DNA from: Bryum argenteum
Lineage: Eukaryota; Streptophyta; Bryopsida; Bryales; Bryaceae
Assembly (NCBI GenBank): GCA_037043015.1
Contig: CM073330.1
Coordinates: 15,394,512-15,458,511, forward strand
DNA: 64,000 nucleotides
Reading direction: 5' to 3'
Below, one piece after another: positions 21,138-31,060 of the stretch (positions are counted from its first letter, which is position 1; every line of letters begins with the position of its first letter). The translations under genes and the position numbers were made by a program. The notes below the pieces were generated by a model. The model worked only from the letters and a program-made list of their open reading frames with translations. It made no database searches and had not been told where the DNA came from.

Positions 21138-21433
21138 TATTGAAGCTCAATAGAGAGAGAGAAGGAATACAAACAATCAAAGCTTACAAGTAGTAGAGCA
21201 ATGAATACTTGAATGAGATACATACTCATTCCAAGCCCTTGCTTATATATCCATAGGTAGGCACATGGTGCTACGATCAATATGGGATAACCGAGAGGCT
21301 AAGGCCTCTCTCCACTCTCTAAGGCACTAAGGACCAGCCCTCTTCACACACTCTAGAGGACTAAGAACTAGCCTCTATACACTCTAACAACTATTAGATG
21401 CTCTTATAACTACGAGCAATCTAATCTTCAACA
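21138..21433 (-). repeat. Copia family-2 LTR (5' LTR of copy D)
   Basis: About 296 bp, from TGTTGAAGATTAGATTGCTC (minus strand, at 21433) to GCTTCAATA at 21138. It is intact in outline. Confidence 0.85.
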
Positions 21434-21663
21434 CACCTCATGAAGATCAAGCAAATGTGGCATTCCTAGCAGATTTATCTGGACTTAGAGAGGTGCTCAA
21501 GTGTGAAGATGCAAGCAAGTGGGAGTTGGCTATGGAAGAAGAGTACAAGGACTCATTCACAAAGGCTCTTGGAAGCTTGCACCGCTTTCTCCCAATATAT
21601 CAAGTGTGGGCTGTAAGTGGGTTTTTCTACTGAAAGGGATGCTTTGGGGCATGTCGTGAGGTA
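21434..21663 (+). pseudogene. Copia fragment around the start of RT
   Basis: The reading PHEDQANVAFLADLSG, then LKCEDASKWELAMEEEYKD, then a frame-broken VGCKWVF-type segment, matches the segment of copy A around 2580-2800. It ends at the next LTR. It has no function on its own. Confidence 0.75.
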
Positions 21664-21964
21664 TGTTAGAGATTAGGTTGCTCGTAGTTTAAAAGAGCAA
21701 CTAATAGTTATTAAAGTAAGTAATAGAGGCTAGGTCGTAGTCCTCTAGGGTGTGTGAAGAGGGCTGGTCCTAAAAGCCTTAGAGAGAGAAGAGAGGACTT
21801 AGCCTCTCGGTTATCCCATATTGTTTGTAGCACCATGTGCCTACCTATGGATACATAAGCAAGGGCTTCGAATGAGTATGTATCTCATTCAAGCAATCAT
21901 TGCTCTACCTTGTGTGTAAGCTTTGATGTTTGTATTCTCTCTCACCCTCTATTGAGCCTGAATA
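21664..21964 (+). repeat. Copia family-2 LTR
   Basis: About 301 bp, starting TGTTAGAGATTAGGTTGCTC and ending ATTGAGCCTGAATA. Both neighbours belong to other copies (an RT fragment on the left, family-1 leader on the right), which points to unequal recombination. Confidence 0.82.
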
Positions 21965-22474
21965 TGCACTCACTCACCAAATCAGATCTAGATCTCTTCA
22001 ACTCACCAATGCACAAATGTGCTACACTGCCACAGTCACTGACAAGAGCACAAATCAGCCCTCTAATGAATGGCAAACTCCTCAATCAACTCAAAGATGC
22101 TTCAAAAGCAATGAAAACACTCTCACAAGATTGCAATTTCCTCAATTGCAATCCACAATGCACCGAAGTGCACAATTACCCCTAAGGAGATCTTAATGTG
22201 CAATTCCAAGCACAAACTCAATGAAAGAGCATGCAACCAGCCCTAACAAGGTGCGATCTCTCCCAAACACAACCTCACACTCAAATGCACTCAACAACTT
22301 CAACTTCAGCCAACAAACTCCAAAAGAAATGCAGTTCAAGACTTCTCTTTTGAAAATGAACTTACACCATATGGTTTGAAGTTGCACACATGTACACAAG
22401 GTTGATTTGTCCCAGAAGATCCACAATCCTCTCCAAATGATCTGAATTTCACTTTCAAACGCACCACCACGTGC
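21965..22474 (-). other. Family-1 leader fragment
   Basis: Homologous to parts of the leaders at 6727-7782 and 15056-16182, including the AATCAGCCCT motif and a short GATCT run. No coding signal. A degenerate primer-binding site (GCTTGTGGGCCCGC on the minus strand) follows at 22475-22488. Confidence 0.6.
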
Positions 22475-22488
22475 GCGGGCCCACAAGC

Positions 22489-22727
22489 TATTGAGATTGA
22501 AGAGAAAAACTTTACTTAGATGGTATTAGATAACATCAGCCAAGCATGGGCTGAACATAAGTAGAAGGAAGCCTCTACTAGTGAGTACCTAACCATGTGG
22601 GATAACTAAACACTATGGGCTGCCTTTTACTACAAGCAACACTTAAAGGAGTCTAAGAACTAACAAAGTGTGTAGTTAAACTCCTAACGCTCCATGTACA
22701 CTATCATTAGGTACATGTTTCTCAACA
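22489..22727 (-). repeat. Copia family-1 LTR, diverged
   Basis: About 239 bp, TGTTGAGAAACATGTACC (minus strand at 22727) to TCTCAATA. It has more substitutions and small deletions than the other family-1 LTRs, so it is older. Confidence 0.78.
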
Positions 22728-23421
22728 TCCAACACTCAAACAAGCAAGATCCACTTGCTTCTTCTCAAATGAAATCACACTTAAGTTATTTGACCTCCAA
22801 ATGCTAGATCCAAATCTCACCCACACAAACAAGGGGTGGTTGCACCTCAAAGCACACAAATCAGCCCTTAATGCACACAAATGAGCACTTGTGCACTTTT
22901 TCCACTAGATCAGCCATCAATGTATGTCAACAAAGCTTCTAGACCTTCAAATCACTCAAATCTAAGCTTAGGAGTCTCAAAACACCACTTTAGCACCACA
23001 AATGCGCAAATCAGCCCCTTGTGTGCACACATGCACTCCAAATGCTAAATTCAGCCCTCAAAACTTCAAGTGTAATCAAGTTGCTCACAATTAGCTCTCC
23101 AAGGCTCAAAACTACCCCAAACAAAGGATTTGGTAGCCAACAATGTCAATCAGCACCTCCTTGTTTTAGAAACACTCAAACTAAGACAAAAGAAGCTTAC
23201 AATCCCTCATTGTCTTCAAGAGAGCTACAAAACCTTCAAAGTACTCCAATTGCTTCCAAATGCTTCAAATCACGTCCAAACACCTCCAAATGGCTCGTAG
23301 TGCACCTCCAAAGCTTTGAGGACCTCCAAGTAGTGCAAATCAGCCCAACATGTGCTTGCAACACCTCTGTGACCTCTCCAAGCCTCCAAATGTATTCCAA
23401 CTTAACCTCACTACAAGAGTA
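22728..23421 (-). other. Family-2 leader
   Basis: About 0.7 kb of untranslated leader with repeated CTCCAAATG and CAAATCAGCCC motifs. The 133-codon frame across 23021-23422 is composed of these repeats and is not credible as a gene. Confidence 0.5.
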
Positions 23422-23435
23422 GTCGGCTCATAATC

Positions 23436-23745
23436 TATTGAAGGTCAACAGAGAGAGAGAAGAAATACAAACAATCAAAGCTTACACACGAGGTAGAGTA
23501 ATGAATGTTTGAATAAAATTCATACTAGTTCGAAGCCCTTGCTTATATATCCATAGGTAGGCACATGGTGCTACAATCAATATGGGATAACCGAGAGACT
23601 AAGGCCTCTCTCAACACACTAAGGCTCTTAGGACCAACCCTCTTTACACATTCGAGGGGACTAAGACCTAGCCTCTAAAAATCTTATTAGCATACTCTAA
23701 TAACTATTAGATGTTCTTATAACTACGAACAATCTAATCTTCAGT
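23436..23745 (-). repeat. Copia family-2 LTR with degenerate primer site
   Basis: About 310 bp on the minus strand. The adjoining 23422-23435 reads GATTATGAGCCGAC on the minus strand, a decayed version of the initiator-tRNA primer site. Confidence 0.75.
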
Positions 23746-23866
23746 AGTATTGCCCAACGAACGAGATGGTGGCGGATGTGTTGACCAAAGTGCTATCAAA
23801 GGTGAGGCACGAGAAGCTAATTAAGGCGATGGGATTGCGACGTGGTAACTATTCGCAAAGTGGGAG
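23746..23866 (+). pseudogene. Copia 3'-terminal coding remnant
   Basis: The reading NEMVADVLTKVLSKVRHEKL is the conserved C-terminal end of copia RNase H, running directly into the LTR that follows. The stop codon lies inside the LTR start (GSVED). Confidence 0.75.
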
Positions 23867-24179
23867 TGTTGAAGATTAGATTGCTCGTAGTTATAAGAGC
23901 ATGTAATAAATAATAGAGTAGGCTAATGAGACTATTAGAGGCTAGGTCTTAGTTCTCTAGAGTGTGTGAAGAGGGCTGGTTCTAAGAGCCTTAGGGAATG
24001 GAGAGAGGCCTTAGCGTCTCGGTTATCCCATATTGATTGTAGCACCATGTGCCTACCTATGGATATATAAGCATGGGCTTAGTATGAATATGCATCTCAT
24101 TTAAAAGTGTTCATTGCTATACTTGTTTGTAAGCTTAGAGTGTGTTGTATTCTCTTTCTTTCTCTATTAAATCTCAATA
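23867..24179 (+). repeat. Copia family-2 LTR (3' LTR)
   Basis: About 313 bp, starting TGTTGAAGATTAGATTGCTC and ending TTAAATCTCAATA. The downstream sequence is not copia, so this is the right edge of the nested cluster. Confidence 0.82.
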
Positions 24180-24338
24180 ACGGGCAATCCATGAAATGCA
24201 AAAACTTATGATGTAATGTGCATAGATTTGTGAGAGATCCTCCACTATCATAAATAGGAATTTAAATTCTCTAATCTCTCATAGCTATGTACACAATCAT
24301 TTCTATCGTATAGGCGTTCTTCTTTAGTCTTTAAAGAT

Positions 24339-25366
24339 GTCCAAAGCATTATCAAGCTCAAGACAAGATAATGTTGTTCTGATGCTCCGAAGACGATTTT
24401 CACACATGGAGATAGCAAATACCTTGTATGTCAGTATCAGAAGTGTTCTCAACCTTCGTCAAGTACATGTTTTAAATGTAAACCGCTTGCATGGAGGTAG
24501 ATCTTGAAAGTTGAATAGAACACAGGAACAAAGGTTTGTGTTAGAAATGGTGAAGGAAAGAGTGGGTACTTGTGCAAGTTTAGCGATCTTTGCAACAAGT
24601 ATTCAAAGTGAAAGTGAGCTCTCATACTATTAGACATGCACTTCATAGAGTTAGTTTATGTACGCGAACAAATGTAAAAAAACCACATCTTTTTGTCAAA
24701 AATCTAAAGGCACCTTTAGATTTTGCTAGTGTACATGAACACTAGATGATAGAGGATTAAAGTCGAGTAATCGTCTATGGAAGGACTTAGTGTTGGACAT
24801 GTGAGGCGATATTGCTTTCGGAACAAATTATTAGTCAAAGACTAAAGCATGGAGGTTGCAGGATTATGGTTTGGGAATGTATGTGAATGTATGGACCTAG
24901 ATTGATATACAAAGTAGAAGGACGCATTAATCACTATTGTTACTCTGTTCACAGGGTAATTTCCAAGTTCAACTTTGACCATTTTCGTGTTATCTTCCAA
25001 CAAGAAAATGCTGCCATTCACACAACAAAGGTACTTTCAGAGCCAAAGTTTTCCTCTCCTACCTTCGCCTGCTCAATCGCTTGATTTGAATACCATTAAA
25101 CACAGTTGCTCAGTTTTCAAGTAGAGATTCAATCAATATGAGAGACCTCCAAATATATTTTAGAACTATGGAATTGTGTGGTAGAAATTTTCTACTCAAT
25201 TACAATAGATGATTGTAGAAGGCTTGTAGAAAGTGTGCCACACAGAATTGCAACCGTAAAAGCAGCAAAAGGGAGATGGACAAAGTATAAAGAGACTCAT
25301 CTTTTAGGAGTTTACAAAAGTGATCAAATGCCTTGGTGGACTTTGGATTTTTTTCAATCTCTTTAG
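24339..25366 (+). pseudogene. Decayed Tc1-like transposase
   Basis: Scattered frames keep the Tc1 order. A helix-turn-helix region opens at ATG 24339 (LMLRRRFSHMEIANTLYVS...HGGRS). It is followed by remnants of the catalytic core (FQQENAAIHTTK replaces the usual FQHDNxPxHTAK) and by the C-terminal motif DCRRLVESVPHRIATVKAAKGR. There are many stops and frameshifts, and it is clearly older than the element at 18084. A right-end candidate, TTGCTCAGTTTTGACAGTG, lies near 25501-25519 and resembles the Tc1 inverted repeat. I could not place the left end. Confidence 0.75.
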
Positions 25367-25395
25367 AGCTCTGATATTGAAGGTATTTTTCCTCT

Positions 25396-25419
25396 AATAT
25401 ATATATATATATATATATA
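25396..25419. repeat. (AT)n microsatellite
   Basis: About 12 AT units. A second TA run is at 26643-26662. Confidence 0.9.
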
Positions 25420-27418
25420 GTATGTTAAAAAATTTACTAGATCCATTTTCATGTGTTCATTTTTTGTTCACAAACGACTGAATGAAGTGTTTGGAGATGT
25501 TTGCTCAGTTTTGACAGTGATTGTATTTCATTTACAAAAAGTCTAATATAAGATTATACTATTGAAATCTGAATAACTCAATTACATAACCAACAATTAT
25601 TATTTATTTATTTTTAAATTACAGGCATAAATAACCTCAAGGTAATTATAGATTCATATTTTGGTGATTTTGCGTACGATATAGAAACTTTGTATAAACA
25701 TGCAATGTCTACTACTTCAAAAATTATGTCTTTGATATTTGCACTACAAAATTTTAGGTTGTGGCCTAATTATTGTTACCTAAAAAACTCTATTGATTAT
25801 GATTAAAATCTTTTGTGAGATTTTTTATTATTATCTAAGAAGAATACCTACGTGTAAAGTATTGAGAGACTTGTAGACAATACAAAACAAAGAATCTAGA
25901 CAATAAATTAGTTTTAAGAATAGAAATTACTTTGTCAACATTTTCCAAATACCAAAATTTATTACTATCTAGTAGTTGAATTCCATATATACATAAATTG
26001 TTTGTTTTACTTAGTAATGGTCATTTTTTTTCCTTACCTAAAATTATCCTCCATACTTTTTTTGGGAAAAACTTGCTATCAAGTATATTGGATAAATAAG
26101 TTTTGAGAATCAACTACACTCACGATGTTTGATGTACAAAAATCTTTGTAGCAAAATCTTGAGATATGTGAAGTCTTCAAAAGGCAATTTATTGTATGTT
26201 TATTCTTTTGAATCTCTATCAAACAAACGTTCACATTCTTGTTGTGATGCCCTCATTGTAGGTTGGTGTCTATAAATTACTTTGTCCAAATTACTCAATC
26301 ATTCTTTTGGTGGTTGCATCATGAGTGCTTAGAATTCTTTCTATTCATTGAATAAAAACATATTTATATTTATAATTAGAGATTTATATGGTAAACTTCC
26401 ATTGTGTAAATTGAAGCAAGTTTAGCTACTATTCACTACAAAGAATTTGTAGCAATAACAATTAATACTTTCATACAAGGGGTACAATTCAATATACCAA
26501 ACTTTTCAATAAAAAAAATTTGCAATTAAAAACAACATTTAGGGCTTCAGAATGAGCATATTTAGACTGAAAGTTGTGTGTCCATAAAAATTGTACGAGT
26601 CAAGTACTCTAAAATGTATATATGTGTATTTAATGTAATATGTATATATATATATATATATAACTATATAAGTGCTTTGAGCAATATTAATACACACTAT
26701 CAAGGTAAGATTATTCTGCATTTTTATTCCTTATTTTCTTGTTTTTGTACTATATGCCTTACAAACTATATATAATTATGAACTGATAAGAATTGAGTAA
26801 ATGATTAATTTTCACCTCTACTAAGTTATAGTTTTCTACAAGTAAATTATGCAATATAATACAAGTTTATAGTGGAAAAACTATGAAACAAGTATACAAG
26901 TTGAATGCAAAGTTAAGTTAGACATACATATCAAGCAATATCTACATGGTAGAGCAAAAATCTCATACAAATATAATTGTTTTGCAGTAACTTTTAACAC
27001 ATATATGAATGAAATTTCGTTTCACTTCTTTCATAATTGAAGAGAAGGATGTTGAAGAATGATGGTTTATAATTTTTGGGGCCATCACTTACACATTTTT
27101 GGAGATATTGTCTTATAATTATCTAATTATCAATTAGATTCCTAGAGAAAAAGGTTAAAATTTACAAACTACCTCTGTCCAATATTTGAAAACTAAAGTC
27201 CGTATTAAAAGGTTCTACTAGGTAACATAAGTATTGAATATAACAAATTCAAAGGTTGAAAGGTACAATGGCATAAGACCTATATGTTTGTCACATGTGT
27301 TAATTATTGCTAAAAGTTGTATACAGAAGCATAAAAAGACAAAATGATTCTTTATAATGAAATATCCTTTTATACTCTTCGTAATAGTGGGTAGAGCAGA
27401 TCATATGTATTCCAAGAT
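25420..27418. other. AT-rich intergenic sequence
   Basis: No coding frame above background and no RNA gene. The last part should contain the GAPN promoter and 5' UTR, but no motif stands out from the AT-rich background. Confidence 0.6.
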
Positions 27419-28909
27419 ATGGCAGGCACAGGAATTTTTAAGGAAATCATTGATGGAGATACTTACAAATATTATGTTGATGGTGAATGGAAAGTTTCTA
27501 CCTCTGGAAAATCTGTTGGAGTTGTCAATCCCACTACTTTAAAGCCTCAATTTAAAGTACAAGCTTGCACACAAGAAGAAGTAAATAAATGTGTAGATAG
27601 TGCTAAAGCTGCTCAAAAAGGATGGGCAAAAACACCCTTGTGGAAAAGAGCAGAAGCATTACATAGGTTTGCTGCCGTTCTAAAAGATCAAAAAGCACCG
27701 ATAGCAGAGTGCCTTGTGGCAGAGGTTGCAAAATGCTTAAAGGATGCCATTACAGAGGTAGTTCGGTCTGGAGATTTAATATCTTATGCAGCTGAGGAAG
27801 GTATCCGAATCTTAGCAGAAGGAAAGTTCTTGGTCTCGGATTGTTTTCCTGGAAATGGAAGAAATAAATATTGCCTTGCTTCAAAGATTCCACTTGGTGT
27901 AATTTTAGCAATACCGCCTTTCAATTATCCAGTGAACTTGGCTGTTTCAAAATTGGGACCAGCATTAATAGCAGGAAATGCGGTAGTATTAAAGCCTCCA
28001 ACACAAGGAGGTGTATCATGTTTACACATGATGCATTGCTTGCATATGTCTGGATTTCCGAAGGGGTTGATTTCCGCAGTGACTGGAAAAGGTTCCGAGA
28101 TTGGAGACCTATTAACAACTCATCCAGGAATAAGTTGCATTAGTTTCACTGGAGGAGATACAGGTATTGCCATTTCTAAGAAAGCGGGCATGATACCTTT
28201 ACAAATGGAATTGGGTGGGAAAGATACATGTTTGGTCTGTGAAGATGCAGATTTAGAGCTTGCTGCAAACAACATCATCAAAGGAGGGTATTCTTACAGT
28301 GGCCAAAGGTGTACAGCAGTAAAAGTTATTTGCGTGATGGAATCTGTTGCTGATGAGTTAGTGAAAAAAGTGAATGAGAAAATCAAGAAACTTACGGTTG
28401 GTATGCCAGACAAAGATTGTGATATTACACCAGTTATAAGTGAATCATCTGCCAACTTCATTCAAGGCTTGGTAGAAGACGCCAAAACAAAAGGAGCCAA
28501 ATTCCATCAAGAATGGAAACGTGAAGGAAATTTGATATGGCCACTTTTGATAGATAATGTAAAACCTGATATGCGCATTGCTTGGGAAGAGCCTTTTGGA
28601 CCAGTGATTCCAGTTCTACGCATTAAAACACCAGAGGAAGGCATTCACCATTGTAACGCTAATAACTTTGCACTCCAAGGTTGCGTATTTACCAAAAATA
28701 TAGACAAAGCTATAATGATAAGTGATGCTATGGAATCAGGAACCATCCAAATCAATGCAGCACCGGCACGTGGACCAGACCACTTTCCCTTCCAAGGCTT
28801 GCGAGATAGTGGCATTGGATCCCAAGGCATCACCAATAGCATCATTATGATGACAAAGACCAAAAGTACAGTCATTAATTTACCCAAAGAATCCTATACC
28901 ATGGGATAG
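27419..28909 (+). CDS. GAPN: NADP-dependent non-phosphorylating glyceraldehyde-3-phosphate dehydrogenase (GAPN, ALDH11)
   Basis: The protein oxidises glyceraldehyde-3-phosphate to 3-phosphoglycerate with NADP+ in the cytosol, bypassing two glycolytic steps and supplying NADPH. The 496 residues equal the usual plant GAPN length. The aldehyde dehydrogenase landmarks are in the expected places: Asn169 in PPFNYP, the glycine motif FTGGDTG near 243-249, Glu264 in MELGGKD and the catalytic Cys298 in GQRCTA, followed by EEPFGPV and PFQGLRDSG. The start ATG (MAGTGIFKEI) matches the family N-terminus. The whole gene is one uninterrupted exon, whereas plant GAPN genes normally have introns. Together with the AT-rich, gene-poor surroundings this suggests a retrocopy that has kept an intact frame. 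No poly-A remnant was seen. It has no operon-like or functional neighbours. Confidence 0.95.
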   Translation: MAGTGIFKEIIDGDTYKYYVDGEWKVSTSGKSVGVVNPTTLKPQFKVQACTQEEVNKCVDSAKAAQKGWAKTPLWKRAEALHRFAAVLKDQKAPIAECLVAEVAKCLKDAITEVVRSGDLISYAAEEGIRILAEGKFLVSDCFPGNGRNKYCLASKIPLGVILAIPPFNYPVNLAVSKLGPALIAGNAVVLKPPTQGGVSCLHMMHCLHMSGFPKGLISAVTGKGSEIGDLLTTHPGISCISFTGGDTGIAISKKAGMIPLQMELGGKDTCLVCEDADLELAANNIIKGGYSYSGQRCTAVKVICVMESVADELVKKVNEKIKKLTVGMPDKDCDITPVISESSANFIQGLVEDAKTKGAKFHQEWKREGNLIWPLLIDNVKPDMRIAWEEPFGPVIPVLRIKTPEEGIHHCNANNFALQGCVFTKNIDKAIMISDAMESGTIQINAAPARGPDHFPFQGLRDSGIGSQGITNSIIMMTKTKSTVINLPKESYTMG

Positions 28910-30814
28910 ATTATTGGGCATTAAAGTTTGAATTGAACATGTGTAAACTCAAATTCATAAGACAAGCCCTACTCAATATTGATGGAATTTTTTTTGGCAA
29001 TTTTTCTCGGAGAGTGAATAATATTTGCTTAAGGTTCTTGCTTATTGACTCAATTTTGTAAATGATGATTTGATATTATTTCTAATTTTCTATAAATAGT
29101 AGATCAACAATTGTATTAGTTTTTCTAGGATATGATATCAAAGACATTCTTTAGCTTTTCTTGAGTCAATGTTTCCAATTGTAAATTTTGTACGAAGAGC
29201 TAATTTCAAGCTTGTTATTTAGAGTTTTCAAGTCCTTGCATATTTATCTTGATATGAATGTGTGATTGCTTTATAAGATATGATTTGAATTAAGTGAGCT
29301 TTTAGCTTAAGCAATCACATATACACATAATGTAATCATCTCCAAGGTAGTTTAAGTCAATTTAAAAAAAAAGTATATTCATTGTTCTAAATTTAGAATC
29401 TTAGGTTTATAAATTTGTATAGTTGTTATACTTGACTTTATAGAATCATTCAATTGTATTCAAATGGTTAAGGATTTTCAGCTTGTATAAAGGCTTGTAC
29501 AAAGACTTGTGTACATCAAGTGTTTCTTTGACGTGTTTGCGAACTTTATGTTTGAAGAATTTAACTTCAATGTTGATAATTTTAAAACATTTTATGCATA
29601 ATCATCTAAAAATGTGTGTCTTCTATTTTATGCAATGAATCTCAATAGCTTACCATGCATTCATATGCACTCTTTACATATTTGTGAAGTGAAGAGTTCT
29701 TTTAGTAGTATCATAAAACTCTTTATGTATAATTATAAAAATATGATATTTGCAAACGTGAACTTGGTGATTAACCTTTAGTAATGTTGATCTTAATACT
29801 GCATTCTAATTTCCAATAAGCATGTTCCTATGGCATTCCACACCCACATCACTTTCTTCACAACTCTCTACTTTTATGGTGCCTTCCATTCTTCTATGAA
29901 TTTGGAAAATGCCAATATCTTGTCAAAATTACTAATATTATTTATTTCTATTCTTATATAGTAATTATATTTTTTCATATTTTACTACTCAATTTTGACA
30001 AGTTTGTGTTAAAAAAATTACTTTTAAACTTTACTTTTACAATATATACTTTGCACAACGCCTCCTATATACACTAGTTTCCATATTTACAATCCACACT
30101 TACATTTATATAAAACTAGATTAAACTAAATAAACTAAGGCGCATGTTGTACTCCGACTTTTCATATTTCAATTGCTTGATTCTTCACCATAAATTAGTA
30201 TTTTATTTAAATTCCAGACACGCTTGGTATTCGAATCTATATATAGTTCAACTTCAAAAATATGAAGATACACTAAATATGTATCCTAGTCAGTTTCCAT
30301 CATATATTTGGTTGAGCTTTATATATTTTAAGCTTTCGTCAACGTTTAAAACCCGGTGGTTGAACCTTATGATCTTCCTAAAAATATATACATTACTTAG
30401 AATTTGAAATTTAAATTACATGCATATATAAAATCCAATCTCAAGATATTGAGGTTGGAGTTTAAAATGATAATGATTAAATATATGTTATTTTCTTCAA
30501 ACTTGTAGAACAAGGCTTTTGAGTGACTAAAAAAACTTGTGGCATTTGGAGATTGACCAAAGAAGTCCTTAGTGTGAAACTTTGTTATAGATAGATAGAT
30601 AAAAACTCCAATCCTTTTTTAGGACCGGCGTGATTAGAGTGTCTGTTCGTCAAGCCAACGACCTAAAGCCCACTGGACATAAGGACCTTGATGCAAGACT
30701 ACTCACCCCTTTCGGGATTAGACACTATAGTAGCCAGAAAAAAGAAAAGTAACCCTAAAATAGTCAACAAAACACTGCTTAAGTTTGTGTAAGGTTTTAT
30801 CGTGGGTATGATCG
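28910..30814. other. AT-rich intergenic sequence
   Basis: No gene is supported. A short (GATA) run at about 30587-30602 may be the 3' tail of the minus-strand non-LTR element, whose last stop is at 31061; such tails are common in that class. Confidence 0.5.
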
Positions 30815-31055
30815 CCAAGCCATGATTCCTGGTTGATTGGTAGGGATGTTTGAGTCACAAATGAGCGGTCCGGGTTCGATACTCGGTGGATCCGTTTGAG
30901 CGTTTAATGTGATGTACATGGCTTGGTCTTTGCTAGTGTATTATACATAGGCAGGAAATTTGTACCAATCAATCGGCCCCGTCCCATCTACCAGAGACAA
31001 GCGTGACTATACTTGTGGGAAGTGGTTTACACCAATTCTCACGCCCTCCTCCTTT
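30815..31055 (+). mobile_element. Possible tRNA-derived SINE
   Basis: A polymerase III A-box-like stretch (GGTTGATTGGTAGGGA, near 30831-30846) is followed about 40 bp later by a B-box-like GGGTTCGATACTCG (near 30872). The 3' part, with GTGGGAAGTGGTTTACACC and a T-rich end, recalls Au-type plant SINEs. No target duplication was identified, and the segment could simply be 3' UTR of the neighbouring non-LTR element on the other strand. Confidence 0.35.
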
Positions 31056-31060
31056 TATTG

